A DNA stretch of 64,000 nt from Phycisphaerales bacterium. Its GTDB lineage: Bacteria; Planctomycetota; Phycisphaerae; Phycisphaerales; UBA1924. The position numbers were made by a program, and so were the translations under genes. This document shows positions 47,317-55,231 of the stretch, piece after piece. The notes beneath the pieces are model-generated. The model ran no database searches. It saw only the letters and a program-made list of their open reading frames with translations, and had not been told where the DNA came from. Positions within the stretch are counted from its first letter, which is position 1; every line of letters begins with the position of its first letter. Where the stretch lies: the NCBI GenBank assembly GCA_020847535.1, contig JADLBU010000127.1, positions 1 through 64,000 on the forward strand. The letters are read 5' to 3'.

Positions 47317-47823
47317 CTACACCGCAACCCGCGGCAAGCCGATCGCCCTCCGCCACGCCGACATCTGCCCCAGGTGCCCCGATTCGTGCTTGACCATCAG
47401 CGTCACGAGCATGTCCCCCACCGTCGGATGCAGGGTGCGCCAGCGCTCCACCGGCGGCGCAGCGCTGATCACCTGATCGCTTGCCGTGCGCAGGGCTTGG
47501 GCGCCATCCTCGTGGGATCGCGCCCAAGTGGCGAGCAGTGCATCGCGGGAGTCGTACACCGATGGGTCGGCAAGCGGCTCTGACTTGGCGCCGTGGGGAT
47601 GGTCGGCCGGATCGTCGAACGGCTCTCCGCGAGCCATCTTGGCGGCGATCCCCGCGTACAGGTTGAGGTGGCTGAAGATCCACGCCGGATGGTTGATCGC
47701 CCGCCCTTGGACCGGCTGGGCGATCAGCATGCCGGGTTCGACATCCCCCAGCAGCCGCTGTCCATATGCCGCGTTGCGATTCCAGGAGATCAAGATCGCC
47801 GATGCCAGCGGATTCATCCCCAC
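47317..47823 (-). CDS. DinB-family protein
   Basis: 168 residues forming a four-helix bundle. The presumed metal ligands are His in HPAWIFSHLNLY and the pair in KHESGHLGQMSAWRRAIG, the DinB/YfiT His triad. DinB-like proteins include thiol transferases that use bacillithiol or mycothiol; the actual substrate is unknown. It is monocistronic. Confidence 0.85.
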   Translation of the reverse strand: MGMNPLASAILISWNRNAAYGQRLLGDVEPGMLIAQPVQGRAINHPAWIFSHLNLYAGIAAKMARGEPFDDPADHPHGAKSEPLADPSVYDSRDALLATWARSHEDGAQALRTASDQVISAAPPVERWRTLHPTVGDMLVTLMVKHESGHLGQMSAWRRAIGLPRVAV

Positions 47824-47841
47824 AGCGTACCAGCCCGACCT

Positions 47842-47878
47842 GGTTTTCTCCGTGGCTCTCCGTGATCCCCGTGATGCA
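47842..47878. repeat. CACGGAG-type repeat, single arm
   Basis: On the minus strand it reads ATCACGGGGATCACGGAGAG and then CCACGGAG, close to the element at 51162-51199 and to the arms of the inverted repeat at 10798-10923. Confidence 0.6.
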
Positions 47879-47883
47879 CTGCC

Positions 47884-48867
47884 TCACGGCGTGATGATCG
47901 GCCCCGTATCCACCACCTCGAAGTTCGAGCCCTTGACGCTGTGCAGTGTCGCCAGCTCATCATCATCCCATCGCGGATCGGGCGCACCGGAGATATACCA
48001 GTTGCTGCCGTTGTCGGCGACCATCATGCCGTAGGCCTTCAACGCCTGGAGGATCGGGCGCACGCTCGCGGGGTAGGTGTTGATGTTGAAGCTCGCCTTG
48101 AGCCGCAGGCGCAGGCCCATGGGGGGGCGGTCGGGGTTGGTGGATGAGCTCGCCCAGTGGGTCGCCGGGAGGATGTACGCCTTCTGCGTGTTCTGGACCG
48201 TGAAGCGCAAGGCGTGGCGGATCTCACCCTTGATCACCGCCTCGTCATATCGCACCAGGCCGGGGAAGATCGGCAGGCCCGCGGCGTCAGCACTGGTCCA
48301 GCCTTCGGGACGGAGGTCGTTGGAGGTCAGATCCCAGACCGCGCCGCTGCCGGCATCCCAGCTGCCATCCTCGTTGGGGAAGGCGTAGTACAGCTCGTAG
48401 AGGCGCCGGCGCAGCGGATCGATGACCAGGACGTGGCGATCCCCGGTGGAATCGGGGCCACCCTCGATCGGCGCTCCCACAGGGACCGGGTAAGGGCCGG
48501 GATCGGACTGATCGCCGTAGAGCGTGAAGTGGATATCGACGGGAGTCGTTGCGGGGTTGGCGATGCAGAAGGGGATGCCGTTGGGAGCGCCGGCCCAGAC
48601 GGTGCCGAAGTCGGGGTGCAGGCCCGTGTTGCTGCCGATCGAGGCGATGAAGTTGGCGGAGTTGGCGTGGATGGGGAACGCGGAGATATCCGTGTTCCAC
48701 GGGTTGTCGGGCGGGAAGATCGGGATGCAGGGGACCTTGGTGCAATCGGTCAAAGGGATCTGTGACTGCTGGACCGGAGCAACCGGCTGCGCGGGAGATC
48801 CGACGATCGCGAGCCAGACAGAGAGCGGGAGGATGACCCCTGAGATGATGAGGATCGCGGTTTTCAT
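47884..48867 (-). CDS. Secreted protein, unknown function
   Basis: 327 residues from the ATG at 48867, with an N-terminal signal or anchor (AILIISGVILPLSVWLAIVG). The mature part starts with IFPPDNPWNTDISAFPIH, contains DRHVLVIDPLRRRLYELYYA and WDAGSGAVWDLTSNDLRPEGW, and ends with a YISGAPDPRWDDDEL block. Similar conserved hypothetical secreted proteins exist in many soil bacteria. The Trp/Asp/His-rich core suggests an enzyme or sugar-binding protein but no known active site is visible. Confidence 0.75.
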   Translation of the reverse strand: MKTAILIISGVILPLSVWLAIVGSPAQPVAPVQQSQIPLTDCTKVPCIPIFPPDNPWNTDISAFPIHANSANFIASIGSNTGLHPDFGTVWAGAPNGIPFCIANPATTPVDIHFTLYGDQSDPGPYPVPVGAPIEGGPDSTGDRHVLVIDPLRRRLYELYYAFPNEDGSWDAGSGAVWDLTSNDLRPEGWTSADAAGLPIFPGLVRYDEAVIKGEIRHALRFTVQNTQKAYILPATHWASSSTNPDRPPMGLRLRLKASFNINTYPASVRPILQALKAYGMMVADNGSNWYISGAPDPRWDDDELATLHSVKGSNFEVVDTGPIITP

Positions 48868-49186
48868 GACATCGCCAGCGTATCGCGAAGTCGAGATTTG
48901 GCGAGCCGATTTTCGGGGTACGCGAGCGGAGGCCGCGATGATCGCCATGCTGATGAAGTTGTCGGCAATGCGCGAAATCTGCGCGGGATAGCAGCGCTAT
49001 GTCCTTCATTGTGCGCATAAACATTGACTTACGGCCACGATCGCTCAGGAGCCGTTCTGATCGCGATTTGGACCCTAGGTTCCTTCCTCGCTGCGAGGGC
49101 TGGGAAGGGCGGGAAAGGGCATTGGCGAACATGTCGTCGTTCGTGCGCACATTTGCGGTCATCCGGAGAGCGACCGGGTGGCAAGC
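48868..49186. other. 319-bp gap without a recognisable gene
   Basis: Neither strand has a convincing reading frame. A small palindrome CCTCGCTGCGAGG lies near 49085. The gap should hold the promoter of the minus-strand secreted protein gene. I see no RNA gene. Confidence 0.5.
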
Positions 49187-49633
49187 TCAGGGCACATCGG
49201 CCTCGACCAGCTTGGCGAGCAGGAAGAGTGATTCCTGCCAGCCGAGGTAGCACATCTCGGCGGGGATCTGCGGCGGGATGTTGTCCTGCACGATGGTCAG
49301 CTCGGTGATCTTGCCATCGAGAACGGGGCGGAAGGTGATGGTCACCATCATCTCGCCGGGCAGGTTCGGATCATCGAACTTGTCGGTGTGGCGGATGAGC
49401 TTGCCGGGCTGGAGTTCGAGGTAGTCACCGCCGAACGAGTGCTTCTGGCCGGTGCGGAAGTTGGTGAAGGACATCTTGTACGAGCCGCCGGTGCGGGCAT
49501 CCATGCTGTGAACAGTCCCTGTGAAGCCGGCGGGCGGGAGCCACTTGCACATCGCCGCAGGATCGATGAACGCGCGGTAAAGGTGCTCGGCGGGGCAGTT
49601 GATGACGCGGTGGAGTTTGACGGTGTTGGACAT
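49187..49633 (-). CDS. AHSA1/SRPBCC-domain protein
   Basis: 148 residues. INCPAEHLYRAFIDPAAMCKWLPP is the standard first helix region of Aha1-C-like START proteins, followed by GGSYKMSF, the central sheet and the closing helix GWQESLFLLAKLVEA. Such proteins are small hydrophobic-ligand binders of unknown role and are often found with ArsR regulators, which is not the case here. Confidence 0.9.
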   Translation of the reverse strand: MSNTVKLHRVINCPAEHLYRAFIDPAAMCKWLPPAGFTGTVHSMDARTGGSYKMSFTNFRTGQKHSFGGDYLELQPGKLIRHTDKFDDPNLPGEMMVTITFRPVLDGKITELTIVQDNIPPQIPAEMCYLGWQESLFLLAKLVEADVP

Positions 49634-49700
49634 GGGGCAGTTTAGGTGAGCCTGGGATGGGGCGCGGTCGGTCGGGTAGAGTTGGCGCTATTTGCGTCGT

Positions 49701-49904
49701 TCATCCCGCGCGGCGCTGGGACGGTACTGGCTCGGAAGGTGTTGAAGCAGCCGAAGGCGGCGTAAGCCCGGCTCGCTCAATCAATTCACGTTCCCGTGCG
49801 GCCCACTGTTCGGGCGTGCGCGTGACCAGTCGGTCGTACGCGGTCTTGCGCCAGCGACGGACATCTTCGAGCATGCGCGGTTCATAGTCCTTGTGGGTCG
49901 TCAT
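49701..49904 (-). CDS. Small hypothetical protein
   Basis: 67 residues, charged and helical (DYEPRMLEDVRRWRKTAYDR, then TPEQWAARERELIERAG), with a Pro/Ser-rich tail. The composition looks coding, and the RTPEQ-WAAREREL helix could be a dimerisation or protein-binding element. No family recognised. It ends 67 bp before the AHSA1 gene's start on the same strand. Confidence 0.45.
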   Translation of the reverse strand: MTTHKDYEPRMLEDVRRWRKTAYDRLVTRTPEQWAARERELIERAGLTPPSAASTPSEPVPSQRRAG

Positions 49905-49961
49905 CGAGAAACTCCGTGGGCGTCACTATTCTAAGCGGCTTGCGATACCAGCCAGTCTTTG

Positions 49962-49987
49962 CCCGAGCTTGCGCTCGGGGCTCTCTA
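49962..49987. repeat. REP-like palindrome at a stop codon, copy 1
   Basis: CCCGAGC/GCTCGGG stem with TTGC loop, followed by GCTCTCTA. On the minus strand it forms TAGAGAGCCCCGAGCGCAAG, in which TAG is the stop codon of the dehydrogenase gene. Copy 2 is at 58188-58213. It may also function as a terminator-like 3' stem. Confidence 0.75.
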
Positions 49988-51142
49988 GGCCGCGTACTTC
50001 GCGATCTCCTTCGCCACATCCAGCGTGCTCGCCTTCCCGCCCATGTCGTACGTTCGGACCTTGCCTTCCTTGATCACGCGAGCGATCGCGGATTCGAGTT
50101 GCTGGCTCTGCTGCGTTTCGCCGAGCCAGTCGAACATCATGCGGACGGTGAGGAGCATTGCGATCGGGTTGACTTTGTACTGGCCGGCGTACTTGGGTGC
50201 TGAGCCGTGGGTGGGTTCGAAGACGGCATACTTGTCACCCATGTTGGCGCTGGGGGCAAAGCCCAGGCCGCCGACGAGGCCAGCGCAGAGGTCGGAGACG
50301 ATGTCGCCGAACATGTTCTCGGCGACCAGGACGGAGTAGTCCTGGGGGTTCTTGAACATCCACATGCAGATGGCATCGATGTTGGCTTCGTCCGCCCAGA
50401 TTCCATCGGCTTTGTATTCGTCGGCAAGCTTGCGGAAGATGCGGGTCATGAGGCCGCCGGTTTCGCGAAGGACGTTGGGCTTCTCGACGAGGGTGACGCG
50501 TTTGCGGCCGGTCTTCTTGGCGAACTCGAAGGCTTGGCGGCAGATGTTGGTGCAGCCCTGGATGGAGACGATGCGGGTGGAGAGGGCGATGTTCTCGAGG
50601 CCCTTGTCCTTCCAGGGTTTCATCTTGGGGTTGGCGCAGAGGGCGGTGTAGACGGACTCGGGCAGGGGGTGGAACTCGATGCCGCCGTACATGCCCTCGG
50701 TGTTCTCGCGGAAGACGACCTGGTCGATGGGGATTTCAGCGCCGCTGGGGTTGGCGAGCGCGGTGCCGCGGTAATTGAGCGGGTTGCCGGGGTAGCTCTT
50801 GCAGGGCCGCATGTTGGTGTGGAGGTTGAACATCTGGCGGAGCTTGACGATGGGTGAGAAGTAGACGAGGTTCTTGTCCTTGAGGCCGGGGGCGAGCTCG
50901 AGCTTGGCATCGTCCTGAGGCTTGGATGTGATCGCCCCGAAGAGGCCGCAGGTGGTGCCCTGGAGTGCCTTGACGGTGCGATCGGGGAGCGCGTTGCCCT
51001 CGTTGCACCAGAACTCCCAGCCGATGTCGCAGGGGATGTACTCGGCATCGAACTTCATGGCATCGAGGACGAGGCGAGCGGCATCCATGACGTCTTTGCC
51101 GATCCCATCACCGGGCATCCAGGCGATCTGGTACTTGGGCAT
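49985..51142 (-). CDS. Isocitrate/isopropylmalate dehydrogenase family; homoisocitrate dehydrogenase candidate
   Basis: 385 residues from the ATG at 51142 (GGAG eight bases upstream; a GTG at 51151 is the alternative). The beta-decarboxylating dehydrogenase signatures are present: MPGDGIGKDV, VFRENTEGMYGGIE, the KPNVLRETGGLMTRIF region, the ENMFGDIVSDLCAGLVGGLGFAPSAN metal/cofactor block and FEPTHGSAPKYAG. The substrate loop LRQMFNLHTNMRP differs from both LeuB and Icd consensus. Because it is divergent from a homocitrate synthase and near homoaconitase, homoisocitrate to 2-oxoadipate is the likeliest reaction. NAD+ isocitrate dehydrogenase remains possible. Confidence 0.8.
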   Translation of the reverse strand: MPKYQIAWMPGDGIGKDVMDAARLVLDAMKFDAEYIPCDIGWEFWCNEGNALPDRTVKALQGTTCGLFGAITSKPQDDAKLELAPGLKDKNLVYFSPIVKLRQMFNLHTNMRPCKSYPGNPLNYRGTALANPSGAEIPIDQVVFRENTEGMYGGIEFHPLPESVYTALCANPKMKPWKDKGLENIALSTRIVSIQGCTNICRQAFEFAKKTGRKRVTLVEKPNVLRETGGLMTRIFRKLADEYKADGIWADEANIDAICMWMFKNPQDYSVLVAENMFGDIVSDLCAGLVGGLGFAPSANMGDKYAVFEPTHGSAPKYAGQYKVNPIAMLLTVRMMFDWLGETQQSQQLESAIARVIKEGKVRTYDMGGKASTLDVAKEIAKYAA

Positions 51143-51161
51143 TGAGTTCACTCCGAAAGAG

Positions 51162-51199
51162 ATTCACCACGGGGGACACGGAAGGCCACGGAGGAGAGG
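51162..51199. repeat. CACGGAG-type repeat, single arm
   Basis: Reads ATTCACCACGGGGGACACGG and then AAGGCCACGGAGGAGAGG. It sits 20 bp upstream of the dehydrogenase start codon, inside its leader. Related to 47842-47878 and 10798-10923. Confidence 0.6.
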
Positions 51200-51282
51200 A
51201 TACAGGATGGGGGGAGGGGATGCCGCAGAAATTGACGGGCAGGTGAGGCGATCGCCTTGGCTGGTCGCATCCACCGGCTGCG

Positions 51283-51311
51283 TTGACTTTAATGGGTAGG
51301 GGCTCTTCAAT
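51283..51311 (+). promoter_or_regulatory. Possible sigma70-type promoter for the leader RNA
   Basis: TTGACT at 51283-51288 and TTCAAT at 51306-51311 with a 17-bp spacer. A 7-bp hairpin AGGGGCT/AGCCCCT (51298-51318) overlaps the -10 box and the expected start site, so it could also be an operator-like dyad. Confidence 0.35.
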
Positions 51312-51349
51312 AGCCCCTGATGCATATGCCGGCTACCACATCCAAATCG

Positions 51350-51491
51350 GGCGTGTCCAAAGCGGTGAAACACCGCGGCGGTCGTGTTCCGGCGGAACTT
51401 GGGAGCAAACGGCGAGCATCGCGCTGAGAGACAGCGAGGTACACGCAGTTGCCTGAGGCCCAGCGGAACACCGTTGGGCCTTGTTGTTTTT
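51350..51491 (+). ncRNA. Structured leader RNA upstream of homocitrate synthase (candidate riboswitch or attenuator)
   Basis: A closing stem GCGTGTCC (51351-51358) pairs with GG-U-ACACGC (51438-51446), with one bulged U. Inside it are three perfect hairpins: GCGGTG-AAA-CACCGC (51362-51376), GTTCC-GGC-GGAAC (51386-51398) and CGCTG-AGAGA-CAGCG (51422-51436), with an unpaired GGGAGCAAACGGCGAGC linker between the second and third. A terminator follows immediately. I cannot match it to a known riboswitch consensus. The layout (junction, terminator, 104 bp, start codon) fits ligand-controlled attenuation of the downstream gene or an independent small RNA. Confidence 0.55.
51456..51491 (+). terminator. 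Strong intrinsic terminator in the homocitrate synthase leader
   Basis: AGGCCCAGCGG (51456-51466) pairs with CCGTTGGGCCT (51471-51481), 11 bp with one G-U wobble and an AACA loop, followed by TGTTGTTTTT. It lies 104 bp before the homocitrate synthase start with no gene ending before it on this strand, so it must end a leader or small RNA. Confidence 0.85.
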
Positions 51492-51503
51492 GGGGAGATC
51501 AGT

Positions 51504-51533
51504 AGGCACTGGGCATCGGGCACTGGGCACTGG
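51504..51533. repeat. GGCACTG-type low-complexity repeat
   Basis: Four tandem-like units of GGCACTGG/GGCATCGG between the leader terminator and the homocitrate synthase start, followed by an AGGACTCAGGAC run. It resembles the GTGCTG repeat at 25174. Confidence 0.5.
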
Positions 51534-51594
51534 TGTCAAGGCAAAGGATCCAGGACTCAGGACATTCGGGCTCAGGACTCTTTTCAAGGTTCAC

Positions 51595-52776
51595 ATGGCA
51601 CCCATCGCACCAAGCACCCCCACTTCTCCGGTTCGGCCGTTCGCGATCATCGAATCGACGCTGCGGGAGGGGGAGCAGTTTGTCAACGCGTTCTTCACGA
51701 CGGCTCAGAAGATCAGGATCGCGACGCTGCTGGATGCGCTGGGGGTGGAGTATCTGGAGCTGACCAGCCCGCTGGCCTCGCCGCAGAGTGCTTCGGACCT
51801 CGAGACGATCGCCGGGCTGGGGCTGAAGGCCAAGATCCTGACGCACACGCGATGCCACCCGGAGGATGTAGCCGCAGCGCTGAAGCTGGGTGTGGATGGT
51901 GTGGATGTGGTGATCGGGACTTCGAGCCAGCTGCGGAAGTTCAGCCACGGGAAGTCGATCGATGAGATCATCGGGATCGCGCGGGATGTGCTGCCGATGA
52001 TCAAGGAGGCTGGGGTGGAGGTGCGGTTCAGCACGGAGGACAGCCTGCGATCGGAGCTGAGCGACCTTTTGCGGATCTATGAGGCTGTGGATGGGATCGG
52101 GGTGAACCGGGTAGGCATTGCCGACACGGTGGGGATCGGGAACCCGCGGCAGATCTATGAGCTGGTGTCGGCGGTACGGCGAACCGTCAAGTGCGACATC
52201 GAGTTCCACGGGCACAACGACACGGGCTGTGCGATCGCCAACGCGTTCGCGGCGTGGGAGGCGGGGGCGACCCATATCGACACGAGCGTGCTGGGGATCG
52301 GAGAGCGGAACGGGATCGCATCGCTGGGTGGGTTCATCGCGCGGATGTACGCGACCGATCCGGAGGGGGTGAAGAAGAAGTACAAGCTGCCTCTGCTGCA
52401 CGACATCGACCACATGGTCGCCGAGCTGGTGGACATCGATGTGCCGTTCAACAACTACATCACGGGGTTCTGCGCGTTCAGCCACAAGGCGGGGATCCAT
52501 GCGAAGGCGGTCTTGAATGATCCTTCGACGTACGAGGCGCTGCGGCCGGAGGACTTCGGGCTTACGCGATACATTCATATTGCGCACCGGCTGACGGGGT
52601 GGAACGCGGTGAAGCACCGTGCGGAGCAGCTGGGGTTGAGCTTCAGCGATGTGCAGGTGAAGACGATCACGGGGCGGATCAAGGCCCTGGCGGACCAGCA
52701 GGCGATGACGCTGGATCATGTGGATCAGTTGCTGCGCGAGGTGGCGGGGACGGCGGAGACTGTGGTGGTGGCGTAG
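51595..52776 (+). CDS. Homocitrate synthase, yeast Lys20/Lys21 type
   Basis: Condenses acetyl-CoA with 2-oxoglutarate to homocitrate. 393 residues from the ATG at 51595 (AAGG six bases upstream). Blocks that match the Lys20/21 lineage: [69 protein letters not shown], the metal HxH in [46 protein letters not shown] and [15 protein letters not shown]. No C-terminal LeuA regulatory domain, as in Lys20. NifV or Re-citrate synthase are alternatives, but the neighbouring homoaconitase argues for the aminoadipate route. It is preceded by a structured leader and terminator. Confidence 0.92.
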   Translation: MAPIAPSTPTSPVRPFAIIESTLREGEQFVNAFFTTAQKIRIATLLDALGVEYLELTSPLASPQSASDLETIAGLGLKAKILTHTRCHPEDVAAALKLGVDGVDVVIGTSSQLRKFSHGKSIDEIIGIARDVLPMIKEAGVEVRFSTEDSLRSELSDLLRIYEAVDGIGVNRVGIADTVGIGNPRQIYELVSAVRRTVKCDIEFHGHNDTGCAIANAFAAWEAGATHIDTSVLGIGERNGIASLGGFIARMYATDPEGVKKKYKLPLLHDIDHMVAELVDIDVPFNNYITGFCAFSHKAGIHAKAVLNDPSTYEALRPEDFGLTRYIHIAHRLTGWNAVKHRAEQLGLSFSDVQVKTITGRIKALADQQAMTLDHVDQLLREVAGTAETVVVA

Positions 52777-53053
52777 AGCCGGCCCCGACCTCAGCCATGT
52801 TCATTGATGACGGAAATGCAGCACGCATTGCTGTGGTGGCTGTTTGCAGTCGCGTTGCAGGCGGATTTGCCATTGCTCGCTGCAAGATTGTGCCTGGGAC
52901 TTCGGCATAGACAGTGGCCGACACCGACGGCAGTGGCACCGCGGGAGCGTGTGACCGCCAGCAAAGAATGGGCGGTCACGAACGGGAACCATCCGTGGGC
53001 GGAATTCGGCTATTGACACGGGGTGTATATTGCTTGGCCTGGAGGGTCCAAGC

Positions 53054-54325
53054 ATGAACCGAACCGCCATCGTGTGTACGTCGATCGCAGGGCTCTGTCT
53101 GCTGGGATCGGCGGCGATCCTGGATGCGGGTCCGCTGGATCCGCCGGCGGGACCGGTATCGCCGTCGTACAAGACGCTGACCGAGGTCGAGCCGCGGATC
53201 ATGATCAGCACCGCCAACACGCCGGGGGATGGCGACAGCCAGTTCAAGATTTCGCTGCCGGGGTCGTATTACCTGGGCGGCAACATCACGGGTGTGAGCG
53301 GCCGGAGCGGGATCGAGATCGCGGCCAGCGGGGTAAGGCTGGATCTCAACGGCTTCACGCTGACCGGGGTCGCGGGGTCGCTGAACGGCGTGACGGTCAA
53401 CGTGAGCGGGCCGTCGGGGATCGCCGTCGTGAACGGGACGGTGACGGGCTGGGGGCAGGCGGGTGTGGACCTTTCGTTCGGCGCCAACGATGACTGCCTG
53501 GTTGAATCGATCGTGGCGTTGAACAACGGAGATATCGGCATTGCGACGAGGAGCAGGGCCGTGGTTCGCGCGTGCGTGGCATCGGGCAATACGACTCGGG
53601 GCATTCTCACGCTGAGCAACTCATCCCTGAGCGATTGCGTCGCCACGGGCAATGGAGCGGGCATCTCCGCCGGTGTGGGTAGCACTTTGGACAACTGCGT
53701 CGCCGCGAGCAACACCGGCGACGGCTTCCTGGCCTCGACCACCGAGGGTGGGATGACGTTCATCAACTGCAGCGCCGCCAAGAACGGGGGGGATGGGTTC
53801 CAGTTCACTTCGACGGGGAACATACTGACCGGCTGCAGTGCGTTTCGCAACCTCGGAGGCGGGTTCGTGCTCAACTCGGGAAGTTCGATCTCGAACTCCA
53901 GTGCGCACGAGAACGGCGGGATCGGATTCGATCTTGCGGTTGCCTGCTCGATCACGTCGTGCAACGCCCGGTTGAACGACCTGGACGGAATCCGCGCCAG
54001 CTCGCACGGGCTCATCCTGAACAACATCTGCATCCTCAACGGGCAGGAGGCGGCGGGTGGAGCCGGGATCCATACGACCGGCGCGGACAACCGGGTTGAG
54101 GGGAACAACTGCAACGGCAACGACCGGGGCATCGACGCGGATGCGGCGGGATCGGTCTACTTCCGCAACACGTGCTCGGGCAACACGAGCAACTGGGTGC
54201 TGGTCAGCAACAACGTGTTCGGTCCGATCGTGGACCGAACATCGCCGGGCTCGGGTTCCGTGAGCGGCAACGCGGCGGCCGATTCGAGCGCCAACACCAA
54301 TCCCAATGCGAACTTCAGCTATTGA
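53054..54325 (+). CDS. Secreted right-handed beta-helix protein
   Basis: 423 residues with a signal peptide (VCTSIAGLCLLGSAAILDAG). From about residue 75 it is a parallel beta-helix: repeated 20-24 residue rungs rich in Asn, Gly, Ser and Cys, such as SLSDCVATGNGAGISAGVG, TFINCSAAKNGGDGFQF and SISNSSAHENGGIGFDL. Each rung has the C/S-x-A-x2-N-x-G-x-G pattern seen in planctomycete pectin-lyase-like proteins. No catalytic residues were recognised. The SD GGAGGG sits in the loop of a 6-bp hairpin (53032-53053) directly before the ATG. The C-terminus ends NPNANFSY. Confidence 0.85.
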   Translation: MNRTAIVCTSIAGLCLLGSAAILDAGPLDPPAGPVSPSYKTLTEVEPRIMISTANTPGDGDSQFKISLPGSYYLGGNITGVSGRSGIEIAASGVRLDLNGFTLTGVAGSLNGVTVNVSGPSGIAVVNGTVTGWGQAGVDLSFGANDDCLVESIVALNNGDIGIATRSRAVVRACVASGNTTRGILTLSNSSLSDCVATGNGAGISAGVGSTLDNCVAASNTGDGFLASTTEGGMTFINCSAAKNGGDGFQFTSTGNILTGCSAFRNLGGGFVLNSGSSISNSSAHENGGIGFDLAVACSITSCNARLNDLDGIRASSHGLILNNICILNGQEAAGGAGIHTTGADNRVEGNNCNGNDRGIDADAAGSVYFRNTCSGNTSNWVLVSNNVFGPIVDRTSPGSGSVSGNAAADSSANTNPNANFSY

Positions 54326-54364
54326 GCCGGCGCCGCGATCGGTGGTCGGAAATAAAGTCATTCC

Positions 54365-54490
54365 AACTACAACATCGCCGCGGGAAGCGTGTGCCTCGTC
54401 GTGACCGCCACGGTCACACTGGGGGCGATCAATGGGTCATCGGGCGGCTCGGCACCGAGAAGCATGGATCCGTCGTTGAATTCCTCGTAC
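54365..54490 (+). pseudogene. Remnant of a beta-helix protein C-terminus
   Basis: In the same frame as the preceding gene, but after its TGA and a TAA, the DNA reads NYNIAAGSVCLVVTATVTLG, then INGSSGGSAPRSMDPSLNSSY. This resembles the usual end of Phycisphaerales beta-helix proteins (YNIAAG... and the final DPNANFSY-like ending of the gene upstream). It has no start codon of its own, so I read it as the decayed tail of a duplicated copy. Confidence 0.4.
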
Positions 54491-54496
54491 TGGGGG

Positions 54497-55231
54497 TCAG
54501 TACTCGATGTTGGCCCACGCGATCGCGAGCGTGATGAGCAGCAGCCATGTGGCGATGCTGGCCGCAACCCATAGCGGTGAGACGCGGCGGTGACCCATTC
54601 GGGCTCGCCAGGGATCGAGCCACGGGTTGCCGCATTCGGGGCAGTTGGGACCTGGCGCGGTGTCCATCGCGTACTCGCAACGCGCACAGCAAACGTCATC
54701 GCCTGTTCTCCAACGCACGCCCAGGTAGATGCTGAGGGCTCCGATACCCCCCAGTTGCTTGGCCAACCCGACTACAAACATGTTGGCATCGATCGCCGCG
54801 AGCGTAACGAGGCCTGCAACGACGATCAGCACAAACATCAACATCGCTCGTAGCATCCTACGACGAGCCTGAATCGGCGACATCGCTTTCGGAAACTTTC
54901 GCAGGCGCCGAGAGTGCCCGATACGCGCCAGTGGCGGTATCAGAAACCGTACGACCAAGGCGACCGCGAGTGCTACCAGGGCAGCACTCAACAGCGATCT
55001 GGCGAGCCACATCGTTCGTTCACCCACGGTCATCGCGAGTCCTGCACGCGCCATCGATGTAGCCATCACAAAATGGGCAACCGCGGTATAGGGCGCAAAG
55101 AAACCGAATGTCATGCCCAGGAGCCAGGCGGAGAGGCCTCCGACGCTGTTGAGCATGTCGCGATCCCAGCGGATGGCGGCGAGCCGATAGGCGTCGAGAG
55201 CCCCTGTCGGGATGGGATCTGCCGTGGTCAC
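54497..55231 (-). CDS. Zinc-ribbon multi-helix membrane protein
   Basis: 244 residues starting at GTG 55231, which overlaps the homoaconitase stop by four bases (GTGA), so translation is probably coupled. Four or five membrane helices are visible, and the ribbon CARCEYAMDT...CPECGNPWLD lies between helices 4 and 5, near residue 190. The order differs from the N-terminal ribbon proteins at 18979 and 43589. Function unknown; co-translation with homoaconitase may be incidental. Confidence 0.78.
   Translation of the reverse strand: MTTADPIPTGALDAYRLAAIRWDRDMLNSVGGLSAWLLGMTFGFFAPYTAVAHFVMATSMARAGLAMTVGERTMWLARSLLSAALVALAVALVVRFLIPPLARIGHSRRLRKFPKAMSPIQARRRMLRAMLMFVLIVVAGLVTLAAIDANMFVVGLAKQLGGIGALSIYLGVRWRTGDDVCCARCEYAMDTAPGPNCPECGNPWLDPWRARMGHRRVSPLWVAASIATWLLLITLAIAWANIEY

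Noticed and set aside
51300-51490. Lysine riboswitch or TPP riboswitch upstream of homocitrate synthase
   Set aside because: The conserved core words of these classes are absent and the aptamer is too short for the lysine class. I kept it as an unassigned structured RNA.
51595-52776. NifV-type homocitrate synthase for nitrogenase cofactor
   Set aside because: No nif genes in the window, sequence blocks fit Lys20/21 better, and a homoaconitase is nearby, which nitrogenase does not need.
53010-53030. Promoter TTGACA with TATATT before the beta-helix gene
   Set aside because: The two boxes are only 7 bp apart, so they cannot form one sigma70 promoter; no good partner box was found at 16-18 bp.
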